Of a DNA stretch of 64,000 bases, positions 22,464 through 31,463 are shown piece by piece. Within the stretch, counting starts at the first letter, position 1. Every line of letters starts with the position of its first letter. A program made the position numbers and the translations under genes. The stretch comes from Burkholderiaceae bacterium (lineage in GTDB: Bacteria; Pseudomonadota; Gammaproteobacteria; Burkholderiales; Burkholderiaceae_C). The DNA lies in assembly GCA_024235995.1 (NCBI GenBank), contig JACKLI010000001.1, positions 2,294,001-2,358,000 on the forward strand. Direction: 5' to 3'. The notes under the pieces were generated by a model that made no database searches, was not told the DNA's origin, and was given only the letters and a program-made list of their open reading frames with translations.

Positions 22464-25400
22464 GTGACCCAGCCCATTCATTTTTTCGACGGCGGCAACG
22501 CCCTGAGCGAGTTTCGCGCCCAAGGCCTGCTGCGCCGCCTGCAGGCGCTCGAGCCCAGCATCGACGCGGTGAGCGCGCGCTTCGTGCACGTGGCGGGCTT
22601 CGATGCCGCGCCCACCCAGGCCACGCTGCAGCGCCTGGGCGAGCTGCTGGCCTACGGCGAGCCGGCCGCGCCCGCGCTGGGCGAAGGCGCCTCCACCTGG
22701 GTCGTCACGCCGCGCCTGGGCACGGTGTCGCCCTGGGCCTCCAAGGCCACCGACATCGCCCGCAACTGCGGCCTGGCGGTGACCCGCGTCGAGCGCATCG
22801 TCGAGTATCAAATCGGCCTCAAGCGGGCGCTGATCAAGCGCAGGCAGCTATCACAAGAGCAGCAAAATGCGATCGCCGCGCTGCTGCACGACCGCATGAC
22901 CGAAAGCGTGCTGGCCCGCCGCGACGAGGCGCGCCAGCTCTTCACCGCGCTGCACCCCGAGCCGCTGGCGCACGTGGACGTGCTGCAGGGCGGCCGCGCG
23001 GCGCTGCAGCAGGCCAACACCGACTGGGGCCTGGCGCTGGCGGGCGACGAGATCGACTACCTGGTGGCCGCCTTCACCCGGCTGGGGCGCAACCCCACCG
23101 ACGTCGAGCTGATGATGTTCGCGCAGGCCAACAGCGAGCACTGCCGCCACAAGATCTTCAACGCCGACTGGCGCATCGACGGCGTGGCGCAGGAGCAGAG
23201 CCTGTTCGGCATGATCCGCCACACGCACCGCCAGAACCCGCGGCATACGGTGGTGGCCTACAGCGACAACGCGGCGGTGATGGAGGGGCACACCTGCGAG
23301 GTGTTTGAAGCCAAATCGGCCTCTGGCCCCGGTGAAACAAGCCCGAGCAGCTATCAGAAGCAGAGTGAACTGCGCCACGTGCTGATGAAGGTGGAGACGC
23401 ACAACCACCCCACGGCCATCAGCCCCTTCCCGGGCGCCAGCACCGGCGCGGGCGGCGAGATCCGCGACGAGGGCGCCACCGGGCGCGGCGCGCGGCCCAA
23501 GGCGGGGCTGACGGGCTTTACCGTGTCGCGGCTGTGGGACTCCACCGTGGGCAGGCCCGCCCACATGGCCAGCGCGCTGCAGGTCATGACCGAGGGGCCG
23601 CTGGGCGGCGCGGCCTTCAACAACGAGTTCGGGCGACCCAACCTGCTGGGCTACTTCCGCGAATACGAACTGCCGGTGGGCGAGGGCGATACGGCCGTGC
23701 TGCGCGGCTACCACAAGCCCATCATGATCGCCGGCGGCATCGGCAGCATCGACGCGCGCCTGACGCACAAGATCGCGTTTGCGGCCGGCAGCCTGCTGAT
23801 CCAGCTGGGCGGGCCGGGCATGAAGATCGGCATGGGCGGCGGCGCGGCCTCGTCGCTGGCCAGCGGGGCCAACGCGGCGCAGCTGGACTTCGACTCGGTG
23901 CAACGCGGCAACCCCGAGATCGAGCGCCGCGCGCAGGAGGTCATCACCCAGTGCCAGGCGCTGGGCGAAGACAACCCCATCCTGGCGATCCACGACGTGG
24001 GCGCGGGCGGGCTGTCCAACGCCTTCCCGGAGCTGACCCATGATGCCGGCCGCGGCGCGCGCTTCGACCTGCGCGCCGTGCCGCTGGAGGAGTCGGGCCT
24101 GGCGCCCAAGGAAATCTGGTGCAACGAAAGCCAGGAGCGCTACGTGCTGGCGATCGCGCCCGAGTCGCTGGCGCAGTTCGAGGCCCTGTGCGCGCGCGAG
24201 CGCTGCCCGTTTGCGGTGGTGGGGGTGGCGACCGAGGCGCGCCAGCTGGTGGTGGCCGACGCATCGGCCGGCGCGCAGGACCAGCCGGTCGACATGCCCA
24301 TGGACGTGCTGCTGGGCAAACCGCCCAAGATGCAGCGCGACGTGCAAAGCGTGGAGCGCGCCTTCACGCCCCTGAAGCTGCACGACCTGAGCCTGCAGGA
24401 CGCCGTCATCCAGGTGCTCAGCCACCCCACCGTGGCCAGCAAGCGCTTTCTCATCACCATCGGCGATCGCACCGTGGGCGGCCTGACGCACCGCGACCCG
24501 ATGGTGGGCCCCTGGCAGGTGCCGGTGGCCGACTGCGCGGTCACGCTGGCCGATTTTCAGGGCTTTGCCGGCGAGGCCATGAGCATGGGCGAGCGCACGC
24601 CGCTGGCCGCGCTCGATGCGCCTGCGTCGGGCCGCATGGCCGTGGCCGAGGCCATCACCAACTTGGCTGCAGCGCCGATCGCGCTGGAGCGCGTCAAGCT
24701 GTCGGCCAACTGGATGGCTGCCTGCGGCGAGCCGGGCGAGGACGCGGCGCTGTACGCCACGGTCAAGGCCGTGGGCCTGGAGCTGTGTCCGGCGCTGGGC
24801 GTGAGCATTCCGGTGGGCAAGGACAGCCTGTCGATGCGCACGCAGTGGCAGGATGAGACCGGCGCGGCGCGCAAGGTGGTCTCGCCCGTCAGCCTGATCG
24901 TGAGCGCCTTCGCCAGCGTGGCCGACGTGCGCGGCACGCTCACGCCGCAGCTCGACCGCGACGAGGCCGACAGCTCGCTCATCCTCATCGACCTGGGGCG
25001 CGGACGCAACCGCCTGGCCGGCAGCGTGCTGGCGCAGACGCAGGGCCAAAGCGGCTGCCCGGTGACGGACGGCGTGCCCGACCTGGCCGACCCGCAGGAC
25101 CTGAAGGCCCTGGTGGCCGCCGTCAACGAGCTGCGCGCGGCCGGCAAAATCCTGGCCTACCACGACCGCAGCGACGGCGGCCTGCTGGCCACCGTGGCCG
25201 AGATGGCCTTTGCCGGCCAGGTGGGCGTGGCGCTGAACGTGGACATGCTGCTGCAGGAAGGCGACGGCGTGCACGACAGCCGCATGGAGTCGGGCGAGGG
25301 CAAGGAGTGGACCCGGCAGGTGAGCGGCCGGCGCGACTGGCTCACGCTCAAGGCCCTGTTTGCCGAGGAGCTGGGCGTGGTGCTGCAGGTGCGCACGGCC

Positions 25401-26531
25401 GAGCGCAACGCCGTCATGCAGGTGCTGCGCGCGCATGGCCTGTCGCGCCACAGCCACGTCATCGGCAAGACGCGGCCGGCCTCGTCCGGCATGGCCAAGG
25501 GCAAGGGGCAGCTCAGCGTGTGGCGCGACGCGAAGGAAGTGTTTTCGGCCAGCCTGCACGACCTGCAGCAGGTGTGGGACAGCGTGAGCTGGAAGATCGC
25601 CCAGCAGCGCGACAACCCCGCGTGCGCCGATGCCGAGCATGCCGCGGCGGGCGACCCGGCAGACCCCGGCCTGTCCGTCGTGCTGTCCGAAGATTTGAAG
25701 CGAAACATGGCTTTGGCCGGCTCCGAATATGCCAAGGCAGCTATCCATAATGTAGTGATTGGCGGTGCCCGCCCGCGCGTGGCCATCCTGCGCGAGCAGG
25801 GCGTCAACTCCCACGTCGAGATGGCCTACGCCTTCACCGAGGCGGGCTTCGAGGCCTTCGACGTGCACATGACCGACCTGCAAGCCGGGCGTGTGCGGCT
25901 GGCCGACTTCCAGGGCCTGGTGGCCTGCGGCGGCTTCAGCTACGGCGACACGCTGGGCGCGGGCATCGGCTGGGCGCGCTCGATCACCTTCAACGCGCCG
26001 CTGGCCGAGCAGTTCAAGGCGTTCTTCCAGCGCGCCGACACCTTTGCCCTGGGGGTGTGCAACGGCTGCCAGATGTTTGCCGAGCTGGCCGACATCATCC
26101 CCGGCGCTGGCGCCTGGCCGCGCTTCACCACCAACCGCAGCGAGCGCTTCGAGGCGCGGCTGTCGATGGTGGAGGTGCTGGATTCGCCTAGCCTGTTCTT
26201 CGCCGGCATGGCCGGCAGCCGCCTGCCCATCGCGGTGGCGCACGGCGAGGGCTACGCCGACTTCAGCCAGCGCGGCCAGGCCAGCGAGGTCATCGCGGCC
26301 ATGCGCTTCGTCGACCACCACGGCCAGCCGACCGAGCAATACCCCTTCAACCCCAACGGCAGCCCCGGCGGCCTGACGGCGGTGACCACCGCCGACGGGC
26401 GCTTCACCGCGCTGATGCCGCACCCCGAGCGGGTGTTCCGCAACATCCAGCTGAGCTGGACCGACCAGGACCCGGGCGCGCACAGCCCCTGGATGCAGAT
26501 CTGGCGCAACGCCCGGCGCTGGATCGGCTGA
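22464..26531 (+). CDS. purL: Phosphoribosylformylglycinamidine synthase PurL (large single-chain type), with three repeat-derived segments
   Basis: The protein has 1355 residues and starts at GTG 22464 (VTQPIHFFDGGNAL). It makes FGAM from FGAR, glutamine and ATP in purine synthesis. Visible parts: linker domain FAQANSEHCRHKIF near residue 220, first AIRS domain with KVETHNHPTAISPFPGA, second AIRS half, and a C-terminal glutaminase with nucleophile Cys in GVCNGCQMF (~1199) and the His-Glu pair in MPHPERVFR (~1320). Three copies of the GCAGCTATC repeat are translated in frame at residues ~116-133, ~283-302 and ~1079-1099. The first and last replace poorly conserved linkers. Confidence 0.95.
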   Translation: MTQPIHFFDGGNALSEFRAQGLLRRLQALEPSIDAVSARFVHVAGFDAAPTQATLQRLGELLAYGEPAAPALGEGASTWVVTPRLGTVSPWASKATDIARNCGLAVTRVERIVEYQIGLKRALIKRRQLSQEQQNAIAALLHDRMTESVLARRDEARQLFTALHPEPLAHVDVLQGGRAALQQANTDWGLALAGDEIDYLVAAFTRLGRNPTDVELMMFAQANSEHCRHKIFNADWRIDGVAQEQSLFGMIRHTHRQNPRHTVVAYSDNAAVMEGHTCEVFEAKSASGPGETSPSSYQKQSELRHVLMKVETHNHPTAISPFPGASTGAGGEIRDEGATGRGARPKAGLTGFTVSRLWDSTVGRPAHMASALQVMTEGPLGGAAFNNEFGRPNLLGYFREYELPVGEGDTAVLRGYHKPIMIAGGIGSIDARLTHKIAFAAGSLLIQLGGPGMKIGMGGGAASSLASGANAAQLDFDSVQRGNPEIERRAQEVITQCQALGEDNPILAIHDVGAGGLSNAFPELTHDAGRGARFDLRAVPLEESGLAPKEIWCNESQERYVLAIAPESLAQFEALCARERCPFAVVGVATEARQLVVADASAGAQDQPVDMPMDVLLGKPPKMQRDVQSVERAFTPLKLHDLSLQDAVIQVLSHPTVASKRFLITIGDRTVGGLTHRDPMVGPWQVPVADCAVTLADFQGFAGEAMSMGERTPLAALDAPASGRMAVAEAITNLAAAPIALERVKLSANWMAACGEPGEDAALYATVKAVGLELCPALGVSIPVGKDSLSMRTQWQDETGAARKVVSPVSLIVSAFASVADVRGTLTPQLDRDEADSSLILIDLGRGRNRLAGSVLAQTQGQSGCPVTDGVPDLADPQDLKALVAAVNELRAAGKILAYHDRSDGGLLATVAEMAFAGQVGVALNVDMLLQEGDGVHDSRMESGEGKEWTRQVSGRRDWLTLKALFAEELGVVLQVRTAERNAVMQVLRAHGLSRHSHVIGKTRPASSGMAKGKGQLSVWRDAKEVFSASLHDLQQVWDSVSWKIAQQRDNPACADAEHAAAGDPADPGLSVVLSEDLKRNMALAGSEYAKAAIHNVVIGGARPRVAILREQGVNSHVEMAYAFTEAGFEAFDVHMTDLQAGRVRLADFQGLVACGGFSYGDTLGAGIGWARSITFNAPLAEQFKAFFQRADTFALGVCNGCQMFAELADIIPGAGAWPRFTTNRSERFEARLSMVEVLDSPSLFFAGMAGSRLPIAVAHGEGYADFSQRGQASEVIAAMRFVDHHGQPTEQYPFNPNGSPGGLTAVTTADGRFTALMPHPERVFRNIQLSWTDQDPGAHSPWMQIWRNARRWIG
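22811..22863 (+). repeat. Dispersed GCAGCTATC repeat, copy 3 (inside purL)
   Basis: Blocks AATCGGCCTCAAGCGGGCGC, TGATCAAGCGCAGGCAGCTATC follow the family order. It is in frame and encodes residues reading QIGLKRALIKRRQLSQE. Confidence 0.75.
23313..23368 (+). repeat. Dispersed GCAGCTATC repeat, copy 4 (inside purL)
   Basis: Blocks AAATCGGCCTCTGGCCCC, GTGAAACAAGCCCGAGCAGCTATC. It is in frame directly before the conserved HVLMKVETHNHP stretch. Confidence 0.75.
25702..25760 (+). repeat. Dispersed GCAGCTATC repeat, copy 5 (inside purL)
   Basis: Blocks GAAACATGGCTTTGGCCGGC, TCCGAATATGCCAAGGCAGCTATC, then TGTAGTGATT. It is in frame in the linker before the glutaminase domain (RPRVAILREQGVNSH). Confidence 0.75.
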
Positions 26532-26554
26532 AGGCGCACAATTTCAGGCCGACC

Positions 26555-27805
26555 ATGACCACCGCCGCCGTCACCGCCGGGCCGCCCCAGGCCCCCGAAG
26601 GCACGCGCTACCGCGTGCTCTACGCCATCAGCTTCTCGCACTTCCTCAACGACATGATCCAGTCGTTGATCCTGGCGATCTACCCCATGCTCAAGGGCGA
26701 GTTCAGCCTGAGCTTCGCGCAGATCGGGCTGATCACGCTGACCTACCAGCTGACGGCCTCGCTGCTGCAGCCGCTGGTGGGCCTGTACACCGACCGGCAC
26801 CCCAAGCCGCATTCGCTGGCCTTCGGCATGGGCTCCACGCTGTGCGGCCTGCTGCTGCTGTCGGTGGCGCCCAACTTCGCCACCGTGCTGGTGGCGGCCG
26901 CCCTGGTTGGCACGGGCTCGTCGGTGTTCCACCCCGAGTCCTCGCGCATCGCGCGCCTGGCCTCGGGCGGGCAGCCGGGGCTGGCGCAGTCGATCTTCCA
27001 GGTGGGCGGCAACACGGGCAGCGCCGTGGGGCCGCTGCTGGCGGCGGCCGTGGTCATGCCGCACGGGCAGGGCGCCATCGCCTGGTTCGGGCTGGCGGCG
27101 CTGGTGGCCATCGCGGTGCTGTGGCAGATCGGCACCTGGTACAAGACGCGGCACCTGAGCGGCGCGCGTGCCAAAAAGCCCGCGGCGGCGCTGGCCAGCC
27201 CGGTGCCGCCGCGCACGGTGGCGCTGGCCATCGGCGTGCTGCTGGTGCTGATCTTCTCCAAGTACTTCTACCTGACCAGCCTGACCAGCTACTACACCTT
27301 CTACCTGATGACGCGCTTTGGCGTGTCGGTGCAGTCGGCGCAGGTTTACCTGTTCATCTTCCTGTTCGCGGTGGCGGCCGGCACGCTGGCGGGTGGGCCC
27401 ATCGGCGACCGCATCGGGCGCAAGCGCGTGATCTGGGGCTCCATCCTGGGCGTGGCGCCGTTCACGCTGGCGATGCCCTACGTCGACCTGACCTGGGCCG
27501 TGATCCTCAGCTTCGTCATCGGCCTGATCATCGCCTCGGCCTTCTCGGCCATCCTGGTGTTCGCGCAGGAACTGATGCCGGGCAAGGTGGGCGCGGTGTC
27601 GGGCATGTTCTTCGGCTTCGCCTTCGGCATGGGCGGCATCGGCGCGGCGGTGCTGGGCGCGCTGGCCGACCGCCACGGCATCGAGTTCGTCTACCACCTG
27701 TGCGCCTTCCTGCCGCTGCTGGGCCTGCTGACGGTGTTCCTGCCCGACCTGCGCCAGCACCGCCCGCCGGCGGCGTCGAGGGCGGCGCCCGCCTCGCCCT
27801 GCTGA
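26555..27805 (+). CDS. MFS efflux transporter, fosmidomycin-resistance (Fsr) type
   Basis: The 416-residue protein has twelve hydrophobic segments. The N-terminal SFSHFLNDMIQSLILAIYPM and the FHPESSRIARLASGG loop are the hallmarks of the Fsr subfamily, which in E. coli exports fosmidomycin. The A-motif-like loop GGPIGDRIGRKRVIWGS lies after the central loop. It starts 23 bp behind purL and ends 6 bp before the tail of the convergent UspA gene. Actual substrate unknown. Confidence 0.88.
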   Translation: MTTAAVTAGPPQAPEGTRYRVLYAISFSHFLNDMIQSLILAIYPMLKGEFSLSFAQIGLITLTYQLTASLLQPLVGLYTDRHPKPHSLAFGMGSTLCGLLLLSVAPNFATVLVAAALVGTGSSVFHPESSRIARLASGGQPGLAQSIFQVGGNTGSAVGPLLAAAVVMPHGQGAIAWFGLAALVAIAVLWQIGTWYKTRHLSGARAKKPAAALASPVPPRTVALAIGVLLVLIFSKYFYLTSLTSYYTFYLMTRFGVSVQSAQVYLFIFLFAVAAGTLAGGPIGDRIGRKRVIWGSILGVAPFTLAMPYVDLTWAVILSFVIGLIIASAFSAILVFAQELMPGKVGAVSGMFFGFAFGMGGIGAAVLGALADRHGIEFVYHLCAFLPLLGLLTVFLPDLRQHRPPAASRAAPASPC

Positions 27806-27811
27806 CGCGCG

Positions 27812-28282
27812 TCAGGGCGCGCCGTCTTCGTCCGGCTCGGGCGGCGCGGGCGCGCGCACCGACAGCACCGGGACCGGCGCCACCTTGGCCAGGCGCAGCG
27901 CCGACGAGCGCGTGCTGCCGGTGGCCAGCAGCGAATGCGGGTGCGCGCCGATGATGACCATGTCGCAGCCCTCGGACTCGATCAGCTCCAGCATGCCCTG
28001 CACCGGGTCGCCTTCCTCCACGATGGCCACCTCGTGCGGCAGGCCTGCGCCCTGCAGCAGCGCCACGGCCGGCGCCACCAGCTCCTGCGCGGTGCCGATC
28101 ACCATCTGCTGCAGCTGGGTCGGGTCGCGCGCGGTGATGACCTCGTAGAAGCTCGCCGGCTCCTGCACGTTGGCGGCGACGAAGTGGGCGTTCAGGCCGC
28201 TTTGGCACAGGCGGATCGCAAAGCGCGCCTGCTCCAGCGACAGGGCGGTGCCGTCCAGCGGCAGCAAGATCTTCAGGGTCAT
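27812..28282 (-). CDS. Universal stress protein A family
   Basis: The 156-residue single UspA domain starts MTLKILLPLDGTALSLEQA. The ATP-binding motif of the family appears as GAHPHSLLATGSTRSSALR near residues 117-135 (G-2x-G-9x-G-S/T is recognisable but not perfect). It probably binds nucleotide and helps survival under stress. It converges on the fsr-like gene and is divergent from the TauABC-like operon. Confidence 0.88.
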   Translation of the reverse strand: MTLKILLPLDGTALSLEQARFAIRLCQSGLNAHFVAANVQEPASFYEVITARDPTQLQQMVIGTAQELVAPAVALLQGAGLPHEVAIVEEGDPVQGMLELIESEGCDMVIIGAHPHSLLATGSTRSSALRLAKVAPVPVLSVRAPAPPEPDEDGAP

Positions 28283-28399
28283 GGGGAAAAGCCTCCTTGC
28301 GGTTCAGGGTTGGAGCTTATACCGTTGCCGCCAGCGGCCCGTGCTACCGGGTCTGCTAAATTCACCCCGTTTTTTGCCTCCTCTCGGAAAGGATCACCC

Positions 28400-29428
28400 A
28401 TGCGCCGCACCGTCCTCAAAACCTTGGCCCTGGCCCCTGCGGCGCTGGCCTTTCCGCGCGTGTGGGCGCAGGCCGGCAAGCCCGAGAAGAGCAAGCTGAC
28501 GATCGCCGTGGGCGGCAAGAACCTGTTCTATTACCTGCCCCTGACCATCGCCGAGCAACTGGGCTACTTCAAGGACGAGGGCCTGCAGGTGGAGGTGCCC
28601 GACTTCGCCGGCGGCTCCAAGGCGCTGCAGGCGCTGGTGGGCGGCAGCGCCGACGTGGTGTCGGGCGCCTACGAGCACACCATCAACATGCAGGCCAAGA
28701 ACCAGATCATTGAGTCCTTCGTGCTGCAGGGGCGCGCGCCGCAGATCGTGCTGGCGGTCTCGACCAAGACCATGCCCGGCTACAAGAGCCTGGCGGACCT
28801 CAAGGGCAAGAAGATCGGCGTGACCGCGCCGGGCTCGTCCACCTCGATGATGGCCAGCTACGTGCTGGCCAAGGCGGGGCTCAAGCCCAGCGACGTGTCC
28901 TTCATCGGCGTGGGCGCGGCCAGCGGCGCCATCACGGCCGTCAAGTCGGGGCAGGTGGACGCCATCGCCAACCTCGACCCGGTCATCACCATGCTGCAGC
29001 GCGACAACCTGATCAAGGTGGTGGCCGACACCCGCACGCTGAAGGACACGCAGGCCGTCTACGGCGGCCCCATGCCGGCCGCCGTGCTCTACACCCACGG
29101 CAAGTTCATCCAGGAAAATCCCAACACCACGCAGGCGCTGGCCAACGCCATGGTGCACGCGCTGCGCTGGCTGACCAAGGCGGGGCCGTCGGACATCGTC
29201 AAGACCGTGCCCGAGTCCTACCTGCTGGGCGACCGCGCGCTGTACCTGGCCGCGTGGGAGAACGTGCGCCAGGCCATCTCGCCCGACGGCCTCATGCCCG
29301 AGGCCGGGCCCGCCACCGCGCTGCGCATGCTCAAGACCTTCGAGCCCAGCCTGAAGGACAAGCCGATCGACCTGGCCAAGACCTACACCAACGCCTTCGC
29401 GCGCAAGGCCGACGCCAAGTATCCCTGA
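28400..29428 (+). CDS. NitT/TauT-type ABC transporter substrate-binding protein
   Basis: ATG at 28400 follows a GAAAGGA ribosome site and gives 342 residues. A twin-arginine-like MRRTVLKTLALAP leader ends at about residue 24 (VWAQA). The mature part has the SsuA/TauA fold (PLTIAEQLGYFKDEGL, then GGSKALQALVGGSADVVSGAYEH). Relatives bind sulfonates, nitrate, or pyrimidine precursors. The operon continues with an ATPase and one permease. No sulfonate monooxygenase gene accompanies it, so the ligand is open. Confidence 0.9.
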   Translation: MRRTVLKTLALAPAALAFPRVWAQAGKPEKSKLTIAVGGKNLFYYLPLTIAEQLGYFKDEGLQVEVPDFAGGSKALQALVGGSADVVSGAYEHTINMQAKNQIIESFVLQGRAPQIVLAVSTKTMPGYKSLADLKGKKIGVTAPGSSTSMMASYVLAKAGLKPSDVSFIGVGAASGAITAVKSGQVDAIANLDPVITMLQRDNLIKVVADTRTLKDTQAVYGGPMPAAVLYTHGKFIQENPNTTQALANAMVHALRWLTKAGPSDIVKTVPESYLLGDRALYLAAWENVRQAISPDGLMPEAGPATALRMLKTFEPSLKDKPIDLAKTYTNAFARKADAKYP

Positions 29429-29430
29429 CC

Positions 29431-29496
29431 GAAAACTCACATTGTTGTAGCTGATGGCGCTTGATGGATGGGCGCCAGAGGCCGATTTGACTTGAA
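29431..29496 (-). repeat. Dispersed GCAGCTATC repeat, copy 6 (reverse orientation)
   Basis: Read on the minus strand the segment gives AAGTCAAATCGGCCTCTGGC, GCCCATCCATCAAGCGCCAT, CAGCTAC, the family order. It fills the gap between the binding-protein gene and the ATPase gene and runs into the start of the latter. Confidence 0.75.
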
Positions 29497-30346
29497 ACCC
29501 GCTCCCGCTCCCGCGCTCGACCTGCAGGCCATCACCTGCGTCTTCACCAGCCGCGACGCGCCCGGCCAGCGCTACACCGCCGTGCAGGACGTGAACCTGG
29601 CGGTGGCGCCGGGCGAGTTCGTCTCCGTCGTCGGCCCCACCGGCTGCGGCAAGAGCACATTGCTCAATGTTGGCGCCGGCCTGCTGGCGCCTTCGCGCGG
29701 GCGGGTAGAGGTGTTCGGCCAGCCGCTGCAGGGGCTGAACGGCCGCGCCGGCTACATGTTCCAGGCCGAATCGCTGATGCCCTGGAAGACCGCGCAAGAC
29801 AACGTGATGGCCGGCCTGGTGTTTGCCGGCGTGCCCGCGCCCGAAGCCGCCGACCGCGCCCGCGCCTGGCTGCAGCGCGTGGGCCTGGCGGGCTTCGAGG
29901 ACCGCTACCCGCACCAGCTGTCGGGCGGCATGCGCAAGCGCGTGGCCATGGCGCAGACGCTGATCCTCGACCCGGACATCATCCTGATGGACGAGCCGTT
30001 TTCGGCGCTCGACGTGCAGACGCGCCAGCTGATGGAAAACGAGCTGCTCGAGCTGTGGGCCGAGCCCGCGCAGGGCAAGACGGGCGAGGCCGCGCAGGGC
30101 CGGGCGGTGCTGTTCATCACGCACGACCTGGACGAGGCCATCGCGCTGTCCGACCGCGTGGTGGTGCTGTCCGCCGGGCCGGCCACGCACCCCATCGGCG
30201 AGTTCGTGATCGACCTGCCGCGCCCGCGCAACGTGGCCGAGATCCGCAACCTGCCGCGCTTCGTCGACCTGCACGCGCAAATCTGGGCCGTGCTGCGCGA
30301 CGAGGTGCTCAAGGGCTACGACCAGCAGAAACGGAAGGCCGCATGA
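29468..30346 (+). CDS. NitT/TauT-type ABC transporter ATP-binding protein
   Basis: The ATPase has 292 residues if ATG 29468 is used. Walker A is GPTGCGKSTLL, signature LSGGMRKRVAMAQ, and Walker B ILMDEPFSALD. The first ~8 codons and the ATG lie inside a reverse copy of the dispersed repeat, and no ribosome site precedes it; a TTG at 29492 just beyond the repeat is an alternative start. The gene ends in an ATGA overlap with the permease gene. Confidence 0.9.
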   Translation: MGARGRFDLKPAPAPALDLQAITCVFTSRDAPGQRYTAVQDVNLAVAPGEFVSVVGPTGCGKSTLLNVGAGLLAPSRGRVEVFGQPLQGLNGRAGYMFQAESLMPWKTAQDNVMAGLVFAGVPAPEAADRARAWLQRVGLAGFEDRYPHQLSGGMRKRVAMAQTLILDPDIILMDEPFSALDVQTRQLMENELLELWAEPAQGKTGEAAQGRAVLFITHDLDEAIALSDRVVVLSAGPATHPIGEFVIDLPRPRNVAEIRNLPRFVDLHAQIWAVLRDEVLKGYDQQKRKAA

Positions 30347-31122
30347 ATACGGTCAAACTGCGCGGCTGGCAGATCGGCCTGCTGATCCTCATCGTGGGCC
30401 TGTGGGCCTGGGCGTCCAACGCGTCGGACACCGTGGCCTTCTTCTTCGGCCGCCCGCAGCAGGTGGCGCAGCGGCTGTGGGCCTGGTTCGTCACCAACGG
30501 CGACATCTACGGCCATATGTGGGTCACGCTGGTGGAGACGCTGCTGGCCTTCGGCATCGGCACGCTGGCGGGCATGGGCGTGGGCCTGTGGCTGGCGCTG
30601 GCGCCCTTTGCCTCGGCCGTGCTCGACCCGTACCTGAAGGCCGCCAACGCCATGCCGCGCGTCATCCTGGCGCCCATCTTCGCGCTGTGGTTCGGGCTGG
30701 GCATCTGGTCCAAGGTGGCACTGGCCGTCACCCTGGTGTTCTTCATCGTGTTCTTCAACGTCTACCAGGGCGTGCGCGAGGTCAGCCCCGTGGTGCTGGC
30801 CAACGCCCGCATGCTGGGCGCCAGCCGGCGCGACCTGATGCGCCACGTGTACGTGCCCAGCGCCATGAGCTGGGTGTTCTCCAGCCTGCACAGCTCGGTG
30901 GGTCTGGCCTTCGTCGGTGCGGTGGTGGGCGAATACCTGGGCTCGGCCAGCGGCGTGGGCTACCTCATCCTGCAGGCCGAGGGCAGCTTCGACGTCGACA
31001 CCGTGGTGGCCGGCATCGTGCTGCTGACGGCCTTTGCCCTGGTGCTGGACGGCCTGGTCGGCGTGGTCGAGCGCCGGCTGATGAAGTGGCAGCCGAGCAG
31101 CGGGCAGACCGAGAAGCTGTGA
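30343..31122 (+). CDS. NitT/TauT-type ABC permease
   Basis: ATG at 30343 overlaps the ATPase stop (ATGA) and gives 259 residues. About six hydrophobic spans are visible; the coupling loop NARMLGASRRDLMRHVYVPS is typical of SsuC/TauC permeases. With the two genes upstream it forms a complete importer. Confidence 0.9.
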   Translation: MNTVKLRGWQIGLLILIVGLWAWASNASDTVAFFFGRPQQVAQRLWAWFVTNGDIYGHMWVTLVETLLAFGIGTLAGMGVGLWLALAPFASAVLDPYLKAANAMPRVILAPIFALWFGLGIWSKVALAVTLVFFIVFFNVYQGVREVSPVVLANARMLGASRRDLMRHVYVPSAMSWVFSSLHSSVGLAFVGAVVGEYLGSASGVGYLILQAEGSFDVDTVVAGIVLLTAFALVLDGLVGVVERRLMKWQPSSGQTEKL

Positions 31123-31174
31123 TTCGGGGATGGCCCGCGCGTCGGCCTTGGCGGCCCACTCGCACCTCATCGAC

Positions 31175-31193
31175 TGCGCATAAAATATGCGCA
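31175..31193. promoter_or_regulatory. Palindrome upstream of ccdAB, likely operator
   Basis: The palindrome TGCGCATA-AAA-TATGCGCA has perfect 8-base arms and lies 25 bp before the ccdA start. CcdA/CcdB complexes repress their own promoter, so this is the probable operator. Confidence 0.6.
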
Positions 31194-31217
31194 TCGTGAT
31201 GACGCATTGGCAATGCC

Positions 31218-31463
31218 ATGACCGAGACCGCAGCCCCAACCCACCGCAAGCGCGCGACCAATCTCAGCCTGAGCGAGGATGTGCTGCAGGCCGCGCGTGA
31301 GCTGGACATCAATCTGTCGCAAACCTGCGAGCAGCATCTGCGCGAGCTGATCCGCAGCGAACGCGCGCGCCGCTGGCGCACCGAGTATGCGGATTTCATC
31401 GACGCCTACAACGCCACGGTCGATGCCGATGGTTTGCCGCTGGAGCGCTGGAAGACGTTTTGA
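31218..31463 (+). CDS. ccdA: Antitoxin CcdA
   Basis: This 81-residue protein has an N-terminal ribbon-helix-helix region (KRATNLSLSEDVLQAARELDINLS) for DNA binding and a C-terminal toxin-binding tail ending in ADFIDAYNATVDADGLPLERWKTF (both quoted in part). The tail matches the F-plasmid CcdA pattern. It neutralises CcdB and represses the operon. Its stop overlaps the ccdB start (TGATG). Confidence 0.9.
   Translation: MTETAAPTHRKRATNLSLSEDVLQAARELDINLSQTCEQHLRELIRSERARRWRTEYADFIDAYNATVDADGLPLERWKTF

Noticed and set aside
22851..26483. 1210-codon open frame antisense to purL, and similar long antisense frames at 1340-3577, 10934-12718, 13229-15394 and 17986-21570
   Set aside because: These are mirror frames of high-GC genes. 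They are low-complexity (His, Gln, Arg, Ala, Gly), have no domain pattern, and each lies opposite a gene with clear motifs.
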